Below, piece by piece: positions 6,876-15,620 of a stretch of DNA of 64,000 nt (position 1 is the first letter of the stretch; the number at the start of each line of letters is the position of its first letter). The notes beneath the pieces were generated by a model. That model was given only the letters and a program-made list of their open reading frames with translations. It was not told the DNA's origin and searched no databases. This DNA comes from an uncultured Lachnospira sp. (lineage in GTDB: Bacteria; Bacillota; Clostridia; Lachnospirales; Lachnospiraceae), in assembly GCA_910587485.1 (NCBI GenBank), contig CAJUKN010000015.1, forward strand, positions 1 to 64,000, given 5' to 3'. A program made the position numbers and the translations under genes.

Positions 6876-9122
6876 TCAGCGCATAAATTTTGTTAAGCCA
6901 TTTAAATTTAAACCTTCTTTTTTCTTTTTCTTAGGCTTATTCATTTTTTTATAATGTTCTTTCTTTTCCTCAAGAATCATTGAAAGTGCTATTCTAGCCT
7001 TTGTGGCATCAACTTCTAAAACTTTGACATCAACAACATCGCCAACACTTACAACATCTAAAGGATGATTGACTCTTCTATCAGCACACATTTTAGAAAC
7101 ATGCACCAGTCCATCTTGATGAACGCCTATATCTACAAAAGCACCAAAATCAATTACATTCCGAACGGTGCCTTTCAATATCATACCCGGCGTTAAATCT
7201 TTTATTTCAAGAACATCTTTGCGAAGAATTGGTTTTGGCAGCTCTTCTCTAGGGTCTCTTCCGGGCTTTTCCAATTCCTTTACAATATCGTTTAAAGTAA
7301 TTTCTCCTACACCAAGCTCTTTAGACATTTCTTCGATACTATCTATTTTGCCATGTAATCCTGCTAATCCCCCAACACAAATATCACTTAAATTGTAACC
7401 CAACAATTCTAATAATTTTGTTGCCGCTGTATAACTTTCTGGATGCACACTTGTGGCATCAAGCGGATTATCACCTCCCGATATACGCATAAAACCTGCA
7501 CATTGTTCAAATGCTTTTGGTCCAAGTTTTGCAACTTTTAAAAGCTGCTTTCGATTGTTAAATCGACCATTTGTTTCTCTATATTCAACAATATTTTTTG
7601 CAACCGTTTTTGATACACCTGAAATATATTCAAGTAATGAAGCCGAAGCTGTATTTAAGTCAACGCCTACTTTATTTACGCTGTCTTCCACAACACCGTC
7701 AAGCACTTCTCCAAGCTTTTTCTGATTCATATCATGTTGATACTGCCCAACACCAATGGATTTTGGCTCAATTTTAACAAGCTCTGCCAATGGGTCTTGT
7801 ACACGTCTTGCTATTGATACAGCACTTCTTTGTGCAACATCAAAATCTGGAAATTCCTCTGCTGCCAGTTTACTTGCAGAATATACAGAAGCACCCGCTT
7901 CATTTGTTATAATATAATCGACATTAGAAAGATTCATCTCTTTTATCATATCGGCAATAATTTTTTCAGACTCTCTTGAAGCAGTGCCATTGCCGCATGA
8001 AATCAAGGTGATACCATATTTATCAATCAGTTTCTTAACTTCTTTTTTTGCTTCTTCCACTTTATTGTGTGGCTCTGTTGGATAGATAACCTTTGTGTCA
8101 AGAACCTTGCCTGTAGAATCTACCACTGCCAATTTACAGCCTGTTCTAAATGCAGGGTCCCACCCTAAAACAACCTTTCCAGTAATTGGCGGCTGAAGCA
8201 AAAGCTGTTGAAGATTTTTTCCAAATACTTTCATTGCACCATCTTCCGCCATATCCGTAAGACTATTTCTTATCTCACGTTCAATAGCTGGTGCAATTAA
8301 TCGATTATACGAATCCTCAATAACAGTCTTTAAACAAGACGTTGTATATTCATTATCATTTGTAATAATTTTTTTATTAAGATATAAAATTATACGTTCT
8401 GTTGGTGCTTCTACTTTCACTGTAAGGAATTTTTCGGCTTCTCCACGATTAATTGCAAGGATTCTATGTCCCGGAATGGCAGCAAGCGGCTCACTGTAAT
8501 CATAATAATTTTCGTAAACAGACTGCTCATTTGCATCCTTTGCCAACGATTTAATTTGACCTTCCTTAAATGTTAGTTCTCGAATATAGGTTCTGTAATC
8601 TGCCTCGTCTGATATCTGCTCTGCAAGAATATCTAAAGCGCCTGCGATTGCCTCAGCTTCACTTGCAACCTCCAATCCCTCTTTCTGGCTGATATACTTT
8701 ACAGCCTCTACTTCAAGCGGTTGGTCTGCACTTTGAGAAAGAATATAGGCAGCAAGAGGCTCTAACCCTTTTTCTTTGGCTATCGTTGCCCTTGTTCTTC
8801 TCTTTGGCTTGTAAGGTCTATATAAATCCTCAACTAAAACCATTGTCTCTGCTGCTTCAATCTGTAGTTGTAACGCTTCTGTCAACTTTCCCTGCTCTAA
8901 AATACTAGCAAGAACCTGCTCTTTTCTATCCTCCAGATTTCTTAAATAGCGCAATCTTTCATCAAGATTTCGGAGTTGTTCATCATCAAGAGAACCTGTC
9001 ATTTCTTTACGATATCTGGCAATAAAAGGTATGGTACACCCCTCATCTATCAGCTTTATTGTTGCCTCCACCTGTGTTGGCTTTATCTGTAATTCCTCAG
9101 CAATTTTTTTCGTAATATCCAT
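6876..9122 (-). CDS. tex: RNA-binding transcription accessory protein Tex
   Basis: The 748-aa protein has the full Tex architecture. An N-terminal helical domain (IPFIARYRKEMTG) is followed by a YqgF/RNase H-like domain (GWDPAFRTGCKLAVVD), paired helix-hairpin-helix motifs (VGVDLNTASASLLEYISGV and FNNRKQLLKVAKLGPKAFEQ), and a C-terminal S1 RNA-binding domain (GMILKGTVRNVIDFGAFVDIG). It ends in a lysine-rich tail (KKKKKEG). Tex binds nucleic acid and RNA polymerase and affects transcription and tolerance. The start ATG has a weak SD. It follows the aspartate kinase gene by 30 bases and may share its transcript. Confidence 0.94.
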   Translation of the reverse strand: MDITKKIAEELQIKPTQVEATIKLIDEGCTIPFIARYRKEMTGSLDDEQLRNLDERLRYLRNLEDRKEQVLASILEQGKLTEALQLQIEAAETMVLVEDLYRPYKPKRRTRATIAKEKGLEPLAAYILSQSADQPLEVEAVKYISQKEGLEVASEAEAIAGALDILAEQISDEADYRTYIRELTFKEGQIKSLAKDANEQSVYENYYDYSEPLAAIPGHRILAINRGEAEKFLTVKVEAPTERIILYLNKKIITNDNEYTTSCLKTVIEDSYNRLIAPAIEREIRNSLTDMAEDGAMKVFGKNLQQLLLQPPITGKVVLGWDPAFRTGCKLAVVDSTGKVLDTKVIYPTEPHNKVEEAKKEVKKLIDKYGITLISCGNGTASRESEKIIADMIKEMNLSNVDYIITNEAGASVYSASKLAAEEFPDFDVAQRSAVSIARRVQDPLAELVKIEPKSIGVGQYQHDMNQKKLGEVLDGVVEDSVNKVGVDLNTASASLLEYISGVSKTVAKNIVEYRETNGRFNNRKQLLKVAKLGPKAFEQCAGFMRISGGDNPLDATSVHPESYTAATKLLELLGYNLSDICVGGLAGLHGKIDSIEEMSKELGVGEITLNDIVKELEKPGRDPREELPKPILRKDVLEIKDLTPGMILKGTVRNVIDFGAFVDIGVHQDGLVHVSKMCADRRVNHPLDVVSVGDVVDVKVLEVDATKARIALSMILEEKKEHYKKMNKPKKKKKEGLNLNGLTKFMR

Positions 9123-9152
9123 TGTTACCGTATAACTCCATTCTATAAGTAT

Positions 9153-10469
9153 TTATTTTTCTGGCACAAAAACATTATAAATTGTCTTAATTGCATCCTC
9201 AAAATAGCGGTTTCTTACACCAATAATAATATTTAACTCACTTGAACCTTGGTCAATCATCTTAATATTAATTTTTTGCTTGGCAAGCGCAGAAAAAATA
9301 TTTCCAGCAATACCAGAGTTATTTTTCATACCACGTCCAACAACAGCAATCAACGCAAGGTCTGCCTCTAACTCGATTGTGTCTGGGTGGACTGCCCTGT
9401 GAAGCTGTGCAAGTACTTTCTGTTCATTTTCTACAAACTCGTCCTGATGAACAAACACAGTCATTGTATCAATACCTGATGGCATATGTTCAAATGAAAT
9501 TCCATTGTCTTCAAATACTTGAAGTACTTTACGTCCAAAACCAATCTCAGAGTTCATCATATCTTTATCAATACTAATAGAAACAAATCCCTTTTTTCCT
9601 GCAATACCTGTAATAATACAATCTGGCTTATTGCAAGTAGTTTCTACAATCATTGTTCCCTTATCGTTTGGTGCATTGGTATTTTTGATATTGATAGGGA
9701 TTCCTTCTTTTCTTACTGGAAATATAGCCGATTCATGCAGTACGGATGCACCCATATACGACAACTCACGCAACTCTTTGTATGTGATAATTGTAATTGG
9801 CTTAGGATTATCAACAATTCTTGGGTCTGCTGCCAAAAATCCTGATACGTCCGTCCAATTCTCATACACATCAGCCTTCAATGCTCTTGCCACGATAGAG
9901 CCTGTAACGTCAGAGCCTCCCCTTGAAAAAGTCTTTATCTCCCCATTTGGCAGCGCTCCATAAAATCCGGGTATAACTGCATTTGTTGTCTTTTCTAATC
10001 TATGCGCCATAACTTCATTTGTTTTTTCCCCATTAAATTCGCCATTTTTATCAAAACAAATAACCGTTGCTGCATCAATAAATTCATAGTCAAGATATTT
10101 TGCCATAATAATGCCATTTAGATACTCTCCTCTGGAAGCTGCATAGTCACTGCCCGCCTTTGCCTGAAAGTTCTTTTTAATGGTCTCAAACTGTTCTTTT
10201 AAAGAAAGTTTCAATCCAAGTCCCTTAATAATTTCATTGTATCGCTCTTCAATCGCCTTTAGATGTCTGTCAAAAGACTTTCCAGCCTCTGCCTCTGCAT
10301 AACATTTGTACAGCATATCTGTAACTTTTGTGTCTTCATCAAATCGCTTTCCGGGTGCAGAAGGAACTACATATTTTCTGCTCTCATCACTGCGAATAAT
10401 ATTGCCAACTTTCTTAAACTGTTCTGCACTTGCAAGTGAACTTCCACCAAACTTAACTACTTTAACCAT
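9153..10469 (-). CDS. lysC: Aspartate kinase
   Basis: Catalyses ATP-dependent phosphorylation of aspartate, the first step to lysine, threonine and methionine. The 438-aa single-chain form starts MVKVVKFGGSSLASAEQFKK, which holds the substrate/ATP motif KFGGSS. FSRGGSDVTGSIVARALKA is the phosphate-binding loop, and a C-terminal tandem ACT region follows (about 300-438; VVGRGMKNNSGIAGNIFSAL). Feedback control by amino acids is expected from the ACT domains, but the effector cannot be read from sequence. Homoserine dehydrogenase lies 70 bases upstream on the same strand, suggesting a threonine-pathway operon. The symbol lysC rather than thrA is by convention. Confidence 0.93.
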   Translation of the reverse strand: MVKVVKFGGSSLASAEQFKKVGNIIRSDESRKYVVPSAPGKRFDEDTKVTDMLYKCYAEAEAGKSFDRHLKAIEERYNEIIKGLGLKLSLKEQFETIKKNFQAKAGSDYAASRGEYLNGIIMAKYLDYEFIDAATVICFDKNGEFNGEKTNEVMAHRLEKTTNAVIPGFYGALPNGEIKTFSRGGSDVTGSIVARALKADVYENWTDVSGFLAADPRIVDNPKPITIITYKELRELSYMGASVLHESAIFPVRKEGIPINIKNTNAPNDKGTMIVETTCNKPDCIITGIAGKKGFVSISIDKDMMNSEIGFGRKVLQVFEDNGISFEHMPSGIDTMTVFVHQDEFVENEQKVLAQLHRAVHPDTIELEADLALIAVVGRGMKNNSGIAGNIFSALAKQKINIKMIDQGSSELNIIIGVRNRYFEDAIKTIYNVFVPEK

Positions 10470-10538
10470 GAATTATTTTTGCCTTTCTTTTTATAAAATT
10501 TTGTTTTTTGCACAATAAAATAGTGCATTTGGAGTGAA

Positions 10539-11771
10539 TTATGAAAATACAGTCTTATCAATTCGTATTCTGCTAATCATAGAAATGTTCTTTGCTGCCT
10601 CTGCAAATTCTTTTTCAGTCATATCTTCTGTAACAAATCCAAATTCACCCTCTATACCATCAACAGTCACAGCTTTCACACTGCCAAAGTTTACTTTTAT
10701 ACTTGTCAAATCATCTAAATCAGTCAAACTTCCCTTTACTCTTACAAAAAAGCTTCTCACTTGGTCTTGTGTATTTCCAAGTTGGAGTTCTTTATTACTC
10801 CATACAGTCATAACATTGGTTCCCTTGTGTTTTACACAGTCAACCACATCCGATACAACCGCACTAGCTGTAGGAAGCTTTCCAGCTCCTGCACCAAAAA
10901 ACATAACATTGCCAAGCACATTGCCATTGACATAAATGCCATTTAAAACATCATTTACATTATATAATGGGTGAGAGCTTTCTATCATAAATGGCGCTGT
11001 CATTGCATACACTTTGCCATCTTTCTTATAGCTTGTAGCTAAAAGCTTTACTACATATCCAAGTTTTTGTGCATACTTAAAGTCTTGTGTTGTGATATGT
11101 GAAATACCTTCTGTGTATATCTCCTCAAAATGAACGGTTGAACCATATGCTAAAGAAGTCAAAATTGCTATTTTTCTACAAGCATCAAAACCTTCAACGT
11201 CAGCTTCTGGATTACGTTCTGCATAGCCTAATTCCTGTGCTTCTTTTAGCACCACATCATAATCCATACCTTCATTGCTCATCTTTGTGAGGATATAATT
11301 TGTTGTTCCATTAAGAATACCCGTTATATTTATAATTTCATCCGCAGTAAGTGACTGATTAAGTGGTCTTATAATAGGTATACCACCACCCACCGATGCC
11401 TCAAACATAAAATTTAATTTTCTCTCTTTTGCCATTGCAAGCAGTTCTGGACCATGTGCTGCTACCAATGCCTTGTTAGAAGTACACACGCTCTTACCAG
11501 CCTCTAACGCTTTTTTTACAAATGTAAAAGCAGGCTCAATTCCTCCCATAACCTCTACAACAACATCTATTTCAGAATCATTTATAATATCATCTATATT
11601 ATGAACAATCTTTTCTTGTATAGGGTCTTCTGGAAAATCTCTTATATCAAGAACACTTTTAACTTCAATCTCCTGCCCTACTCTCTTGCTAATTGAATCA
11701 TGGTTCGTTGATAATACTTCCACAACGCCTGACCCTACTGTACCATATCCTAATACTGCAATCTTTGCCAT
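10539..11771 (-). CDS. hom: Homoserine dehydrogenase
   Basis: Reduces aspartate semialdehyde to homoserine with NAD(P)H. The 410-aa protein starts MAKIAVLGYGTVGSGVVEVL, the Rossmann GxGxxG. The catalytic core includes EASVGGGIPIIRPL, GILNGTTNYILTKM and the lysine-bearing GYAERNPEADVEGFDACRK, and a C-terminal ACT domain spans about 325-400. The ATG at 11771 is preferred over one four codons earlier because GGAG stands 6-7 bases before it. The PheB-like ACT gene is just upstream and aspartate kinase just downstream, so a feedback-regulated operon is likely. Confidence 0.94.
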   Translation of the reverse strand: MAKIAVLGYGTVGSGVVEVLSTNHDSISKRVGQEIEVKSVLDIRDFPEDPIQEKIVHNIDDIINDSEIDVVVEVMGGIEPAFTFVKKALEAGKSVCTSNKALVAAHGPELLAMAKERKLNFMFEASVGGGIPIIRPLNQSLTADEIINITGILNGTTNYILTKMSNEGMDYDVVLKEAQELGYAERNPEADVEGFDACRKIAILTSLAYGSTVHFEEIYTEGISHITTQDFKYAQKLGYVVKLLATSYKKDGKVYAMTAPFMIESSHPLYNVNDVLNGIYVNGNVLGNVMFFGAGAGKLPTASAVVSDVVDCVKHKGTNVMTVWSNKELQLGNTQDQVRSFFVRVKGSLTDLDDLTSIKVNFGSVKAVTVDGIEGEFGFVTEDMTEKEFAEAAKNISMISRIRIDKTVFS

Positions 11772-11811
11772 AGTTTTCTCCATTCCACATTATACTTTTC
11801 GTATATGTTTT

Positions 11812-12258
11812 TTACTCACGACTCAATATTTTTAGATACCTTACCCCTTTTAAAGAATCAATTTCTTCTATCATTGCAGAAGAATCTCCTGTTGTTGTAA
11901 GAATATCTACACTCAACGTCAAAGAAGCCACCCCATTTACTGGTATGGTCTGATGAATGGTTAATATATTTGCCTTAAATTCTGCTATTTTATTTAACAC
12001 TGCTGAAAGTAATCCCGGTTCATCGTCCATTGATAAAACAAACGTAATGGTGCGTCCCTTGACATTATCTCTAAAAGGAAATATATCGTCTTTATATTTA
12101 TAATAGGAACTTCGGCTGATTCCAACCTGCTCTGTTGCCTCTGCTACCGATATTTCCTTTGTCTCAATTAATTTATTGACCTGCGCTACCTTAATAAGCA
12201 CCTCAGGCAAGGCTTTCTGTTTGACAACATAATACTTGCTTTCTTCTCTCACAACCAT
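11812..12258 (-). CDS. ACT domain protein (PheB / UPF0735 type)
   Basis: A 148-aa protein with an N-terminal helix-turn-helix-like segment (ISVAEATEQVGISRSSYYKY, about 38-57) and a C-terminal ACT domain (about 70-146; TFVLSMDDEPGLLSAVLNKI). It matches the small PheB-type ACT proteins that are often next to hom. These are thought to be regulators, and the effector is unknown. It sits 6 bases after malQ and 40 bases before hom. Confidence 0.85.
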   Translation of the reverse strand: MVVREESKYYVVKQKALPEVLIKVAQVNKLIETKEISVAEATEQVGISRSSYYKYKDDIFPFRDNVKGRTITFVLSMDDEPGLLSAVLNKIAEFKANILTIHQTIPVNGVASLTLSVDILTTTGDSSAMIEEIDSLKGVRYLKILSRE

Positions 12259-12263
12259 CTCCG

Positions 12264-13880
12264 TTAGATTTCTCTGCCAAATACACTGGCAAGATATCTC
12301 ATATTATTGACATGTGTATCATTGAGAGCTTCTGGCTTCATGCGCCATTTCCAATTGGTTCCCATACTTGATGGAAAATTCATTCTGGCTGTATTATCCA
12401 GTTTTAATATATCCTGCACAGCAAAAATAGATAAAATGGCAACACTTCCATATGCTGCTCGAAATACTTGGTCTACCAATTTATTCCTGTCTCTTGTATC
12501 CAGATAATCAAAGGCATACCCAAGCTCCCATTCATTATGTTCTGTAAAATACCCAAATAATGTCTCATTATCATGCGTTCCGCCATATACAACACAATTT
12601 GTCTTATAATTATATGGAAGATGCGGATTTTTTCTATCTCCTCCAAATGCAAACTCAAGCACTTTCATAGAAGGATAGCCGTTATGCTCCAAAAGTTTAT
12701 CAACTTCTTTCAAGCTTACGCCTAAATCTTCCGCAATAATCTTCTTTTCGCCAATGGCTTCATTGATAACATTCAACAGCTTTTGACCTGGTCCCTTTTG
12801 ATATTCGCCTTCTCTTGCATCGGGCATCTCGGCTGGAATACTGTAATATTGAACAATGCCAATAAAATGGTCAATTCGTATCACATCATAAATATAGGCA
12901 GAACGAACCATTCTCTTACGCCACCATGCAAAATTATTTTCTTCCATCTTTTCCCAATCATATAAAGGGTTTCCCCATTTCTGCCCTAAATCACAAAACG
13001 CATCTGGTGGAACACCCGCAACCTTAGTAGGCGTAAGATTTTCATTCAAAAGATATTCTTCGGCATTTGCCCACACATCAACACTGTCATATCCCATATA
13101 AATTGGAATATCGCCAATAATCTCAACGCCCTTATCGTTTGCATACTGTTTTAATTTGGTCCACTGTTTATCAAATTCGTACTGTATAAATTCCCAATAT
13201 CCAATATCATCAGCAAGAAGTTCTTTGTATTTTTTAATCCCTTCTGGTGTACGAAACTTAATATCATCGTCCCATTCTGCCCATGAAACTTGATTATTAT
13301 AATACTTAACAGCCATAAATAAGGCATAATCATCAAGCCATTCTTTATTGTCACTAACAAAATTATCAAATTGCTTATATATTGGAAGACCTTTTGCAAG
13401 AGTACTTTTACTATCAACATACACCTGCTTAAAATTTTCATAAGCTTGACGCAAAATTGCAAATCGTCCATTGTAAATTTTTTCATAACTTACATAGCGA
13501 TTATCACCAATTTGAATGTCATAATTGTGTGCATATCTTCCTGCCAATGCATCCTCTTCTGACACATCAACTGGAACAAACCCATCCCCCCAATCAACCT
13601 TTAAGATATCCGATTTTTTCAACAAACCGTCCTCTACTAACATATCCAAATCAATAAAGTATGGGTTCCCAGCAAATGCAGAATAGGACTGATATGGACT
13701 GTCCCCATATGTAGTAGGTCCCAATGGAAGCACCTGCCAATATTTGTGATTACAGTTCCTTACAAAATCCACAAAATCATAAGCTGCTTTTCCAAATGTT
13801 CCAATACCATAATTAGAAGGAAGACTGCTTACAGGCATTAGTATACCTGCACTTCTTTCAAATGATTTCACTTTTTCCAT
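12264..13880 (-). CDS. malQ: 4-alpha-glucanotransferase (amylomaltase)
   Basis: A GH77 enzyme that transfers alpha-1,4-glucan segments between maltodextrins. The 538-aa length is typical. Visible motifs: RSAGILMPVSSLPSNYGIG at the N-terminus, GDIPIYMGYDSVDVWAN, GVPPDAFCDLGQKWGNPLYDW, the catalytic-region RIDHFIG, IIAEDLG with the conserved Glu-Asp, and GTHDNETL. The start at 13880 follows GGGGA by 7 bases; a longer in-frame reading to 13946 lacks a ribosome site and runs into repeat sequence. No other glycogen gene is nearby. It is followed after 5 bases by the ACT regulator gene. Confidence 0.94.
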   Translation of the reverse strand: MEKVKSFERSAGILMPVSSLPSNYGIGTFGKAAYDFVDFVRNCNHKYWQVLPLGPTTYGDSPYQSYSAFAGNPYFIDLDMLVEDGLLKKSDILKVDWGDGFVPVDVSEEDALAGRYAHNYDIQIGDNRYVSYEKIYNGRFAILRQAYENFKQVYVDSKSTLAKGLPIYKQFDNFVSDNKEWLDDYALFMAVKYYNNQVSWAEWDDDIKFRTPEGIKKYKELLADDIGYWEFIQYEFDKQWTKLKQYANDKGVEIIGDIPIYMGYDSVDVWANAEEYLLNENLTPTKVAGVPPDAFCDLGQKWGNPLYDWEKMEENNFAWWRKRMVRSAYIYDVIRIDHFIGIVQYYSIPAEMPDAREGEYQKGPGQKLLNVINEAIGEKKIIAEDLGVSLKEVDKLLEHNGYPSMKVLEFAFGGDRKNPHLPYNYKTNCVVYGGTHDNETLFGYFTEHNEWELGYAFDYLDTRDRNKLVDQVFRAAYGSVAILSIFAVQDILKLDNTARMNFPSSMGTNWKWRMKPEALNDTHVNNMRYLASVFGREI

Positions 13881-13932
13881 TTTAATTCCCCATTCTTGAG
13901 CTGCTTTCTTGGTGTGCCAAGCAACACGCAGA

Positions 13933-13963
13933 CACAAATTGCTCATTCAATTTTATTTAACCT
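13933..13963 (-). repeat. Intercistronic repeat family 2, copy 3
   Basis: Minus-strand reading GTTAAATAAAATTGAATGAG then CAATTTGTG, between the CheW stop and malQ. It is the third copy of the element seen at 4641 and 6831. Confidence 0.45.
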
Positions 13964-14013
13964 GTGAAACAATTTATTTTTCATGCTATTCTAATTTCTG
14001 CCTAAAAAACAAA

Positions 14014-14478
14014 CTAATCCTTTAAGTTTTCTACCATGCTCTTTAAATTTTCTTTTTCTTCTCTTGATAATAATATATTGACATTAATCAAAATAATGAG
14101 TTTTCCATTAACATTTGCCACTCTATCCATATAAATGGTTTCTCTATTTCTAATAATACAAGGCATATCTGTAATATTATCTGTGTCAATATCGCTTATT
14201 TCCATCACTTCGTCAACTTCAAGCGCAATTTTAACACTGCCAACATTAATAATAATGGCGTTACCTGTAAATTCGCCTTCTTCTTGTTTAAATTTTCTTT
14301 TAAAACTATATACAGGAATAACCTCTCCTCTTAAATTAATAATTCCTTTAATATAAGATACCGCATTTGGAACAGATACTACCTGAATTTGCTTCTCAAT
14401 AGACTGTACAGCATTGATATCTACTCCATACAGTTCACTATTTAATCTAAATACTACTGGTTTAACATACTCCGCCAT
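14014..14478 (-). CDS. CheW-like scaffold protein
   Basis: A 154-aa single CheW domain. VVFRLNSELYGVDINAVQSIEK opens the first subdomain, VSYIKGIINLRGEVIPVYS is the core CheW signature, and IALEVDEVMEISDID closes it. CheW links chemoreceptors to CheA. A stand-alone copy can also be a CheV-like or gliding-type scaffold, but no CheY domain is fused here. It starts 15 bases after the prfB stop, with its GGGAGG ribosome site in that gap, so it is expressed with prfB. The second of two adjacent ATGs (14478) has the better spacing. No other chemotaxis gene is in the window. Confidence 0.88.
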   Translation of the reverse strand: MAEYVKPVVFRLNSELYGVDINAVQSIEKQIQVVSVPNAVSYIKGIINLRGEVIPVYSFKRKFKQEEGEFTGNAIIINVGSVKIALEVDEVMEISDIDTDNITDMPCIIRNRETIYMDRVANVNGKLIILINVNILLSREEKENLKSMVENLKD

Positions 14479-14493
14479 CATATCCTCCCTTTT

Positions 14494-15609
14494 CTACTCG
14501 GTACTTCCTGTGCTTATCCAATTAAGATATGAATTGATAAATGGATTAATATTTCCATCAAGCACACTTTGCGCATTTCCGACGTCTTTATTGGTTCTAT
14601 GGTCTTTTACCATTGTGTATGGCTGTAAGACATAACTTCTAATTTGATTGCCAAAATTAATATCTTTAACATCACCACGTATATCTGAAGATTTTTGTGC
14701 ATTTTCCTCCTGCTTTAAAAGATACAGCTTAGCCTTTAACATCTGCATTGCTTTATCTTTATTTTGATGCTGTGAACGTTCATTTTGGCATTGTACTACA
14801 ATTCCTGTTGGTAAATGCGTAATTCTAATTGCTGAAGATGTTTTATTAATATGCTGTCCTCCAGCTCCACTGGAACGATACGTATCAATTCGCAAATCAT
14901 CCATATCGACCTCAATATCAATATCTTCATCAATATCTGGCATCACATCACAGGAAACAAACGAGGTTTGACGCTTGCCTGCTGCATTAAACGGAGAGAT
15001 TCGGACTAATCTGTGAACACCATGCTCGGACTTTAAATGTCCATACGCATTATCACCAGATACTTCAATGGTAACGGATTTAATACCAGCCTCATCACCT
15101 TCTAAATAATCAATGGTCTGCGTTGTATAACCATTGTTATCCGCCCAACGGTTATACATTCTAAACAACATCTGACACCAATCGCAAGCTTCTGTTCCTC
15201 CTGCCCCTGCATGAAGTGTAAGAATAGCATTTTTATTATCATATTCACCAGACAATAACGTCTCAATTCTTAAAGCTTCCAATTTGCTCTCAAGATTTTC
15301 AACCTCTTCTTCTACCTCTGAAATTAAAGAAGTATCATTTTCCTCATCTGCCATCTCAATTAATGTATTTGCATCATCTATCCTTTGAATAAGCTCGTCA
15401 AATTTTTCAAAAGCATCCTTTAGCACTTTTAATTCTTTCATCGACTTTTGGGATTTTTCTGTATCATCCCAAAAGCCCGGTGCTTCCATATCAGCCTCAA
15501 GCTCTTCGATTCGTTTCTGTTTATTATCCAAATCCAACGATTTTCTTATCTGCTCTACTGGCTGTGAAAAACCAGACAATTTCAATCTATACTGGTCTAA
15601 CTCTACCAT
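14494..15609 (-). CDS. prfB: Peptide chain release factor 2, without programmed frameshift
   Basis: RF2 reads UGA and UAA stop codons and triggers peptide release. The 371-aa protein has the GGQ motif in RSSGAGGQHINKT and the anticodon-like SPFNAAGKRQTS region. In most bacteria prfB needs a +1 shift at CTT TGA C near codon 25. Here that place (IRKSLDLDNKQK) reads straight through as TTG GAT with no in-frame TGA, so the autoregulatory frameshift is absent. The start at 15609 follows GAAAGGA. The next longer ATG would overlap secA. The gene begins 12 bases after the secA stop. Confidence 0.95.
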   Translation of the reverse strand: MVELDQYRLKLSGFSQPVEQIRKSLDLDNKQKRIEELEADMEAPGFWDDTEKSQKSMKELKVLKDAFEKFDELIQRIDDANTLIEMADEENDTSLISEVEEEVENLESKLEALRIETLLSGEYDNKNAILTLHAGAGGTEACDWCQMLFRMYNRWADNNGYTTQTIDYLEGDEAGIKSVTIEVSGDNAYGHLKSEHGVHRLVRISPFNAAGKRQTSFVSCDVMPDIDEDIDIEVDMDDLRIDTYRSSGAGGQHINKTSSAIRITHLPTGIVVQCQNERSQHQNKDKAMQMLKAKLYLLKQEENAQKSSDIRGDVKDINFGNQIRSYVLQPYTMVKDHRTNKDVGNAQSVLDGNINPFINSYLNWISTGSTE

Positions 15610-15620
15610 AACAATCCTTT

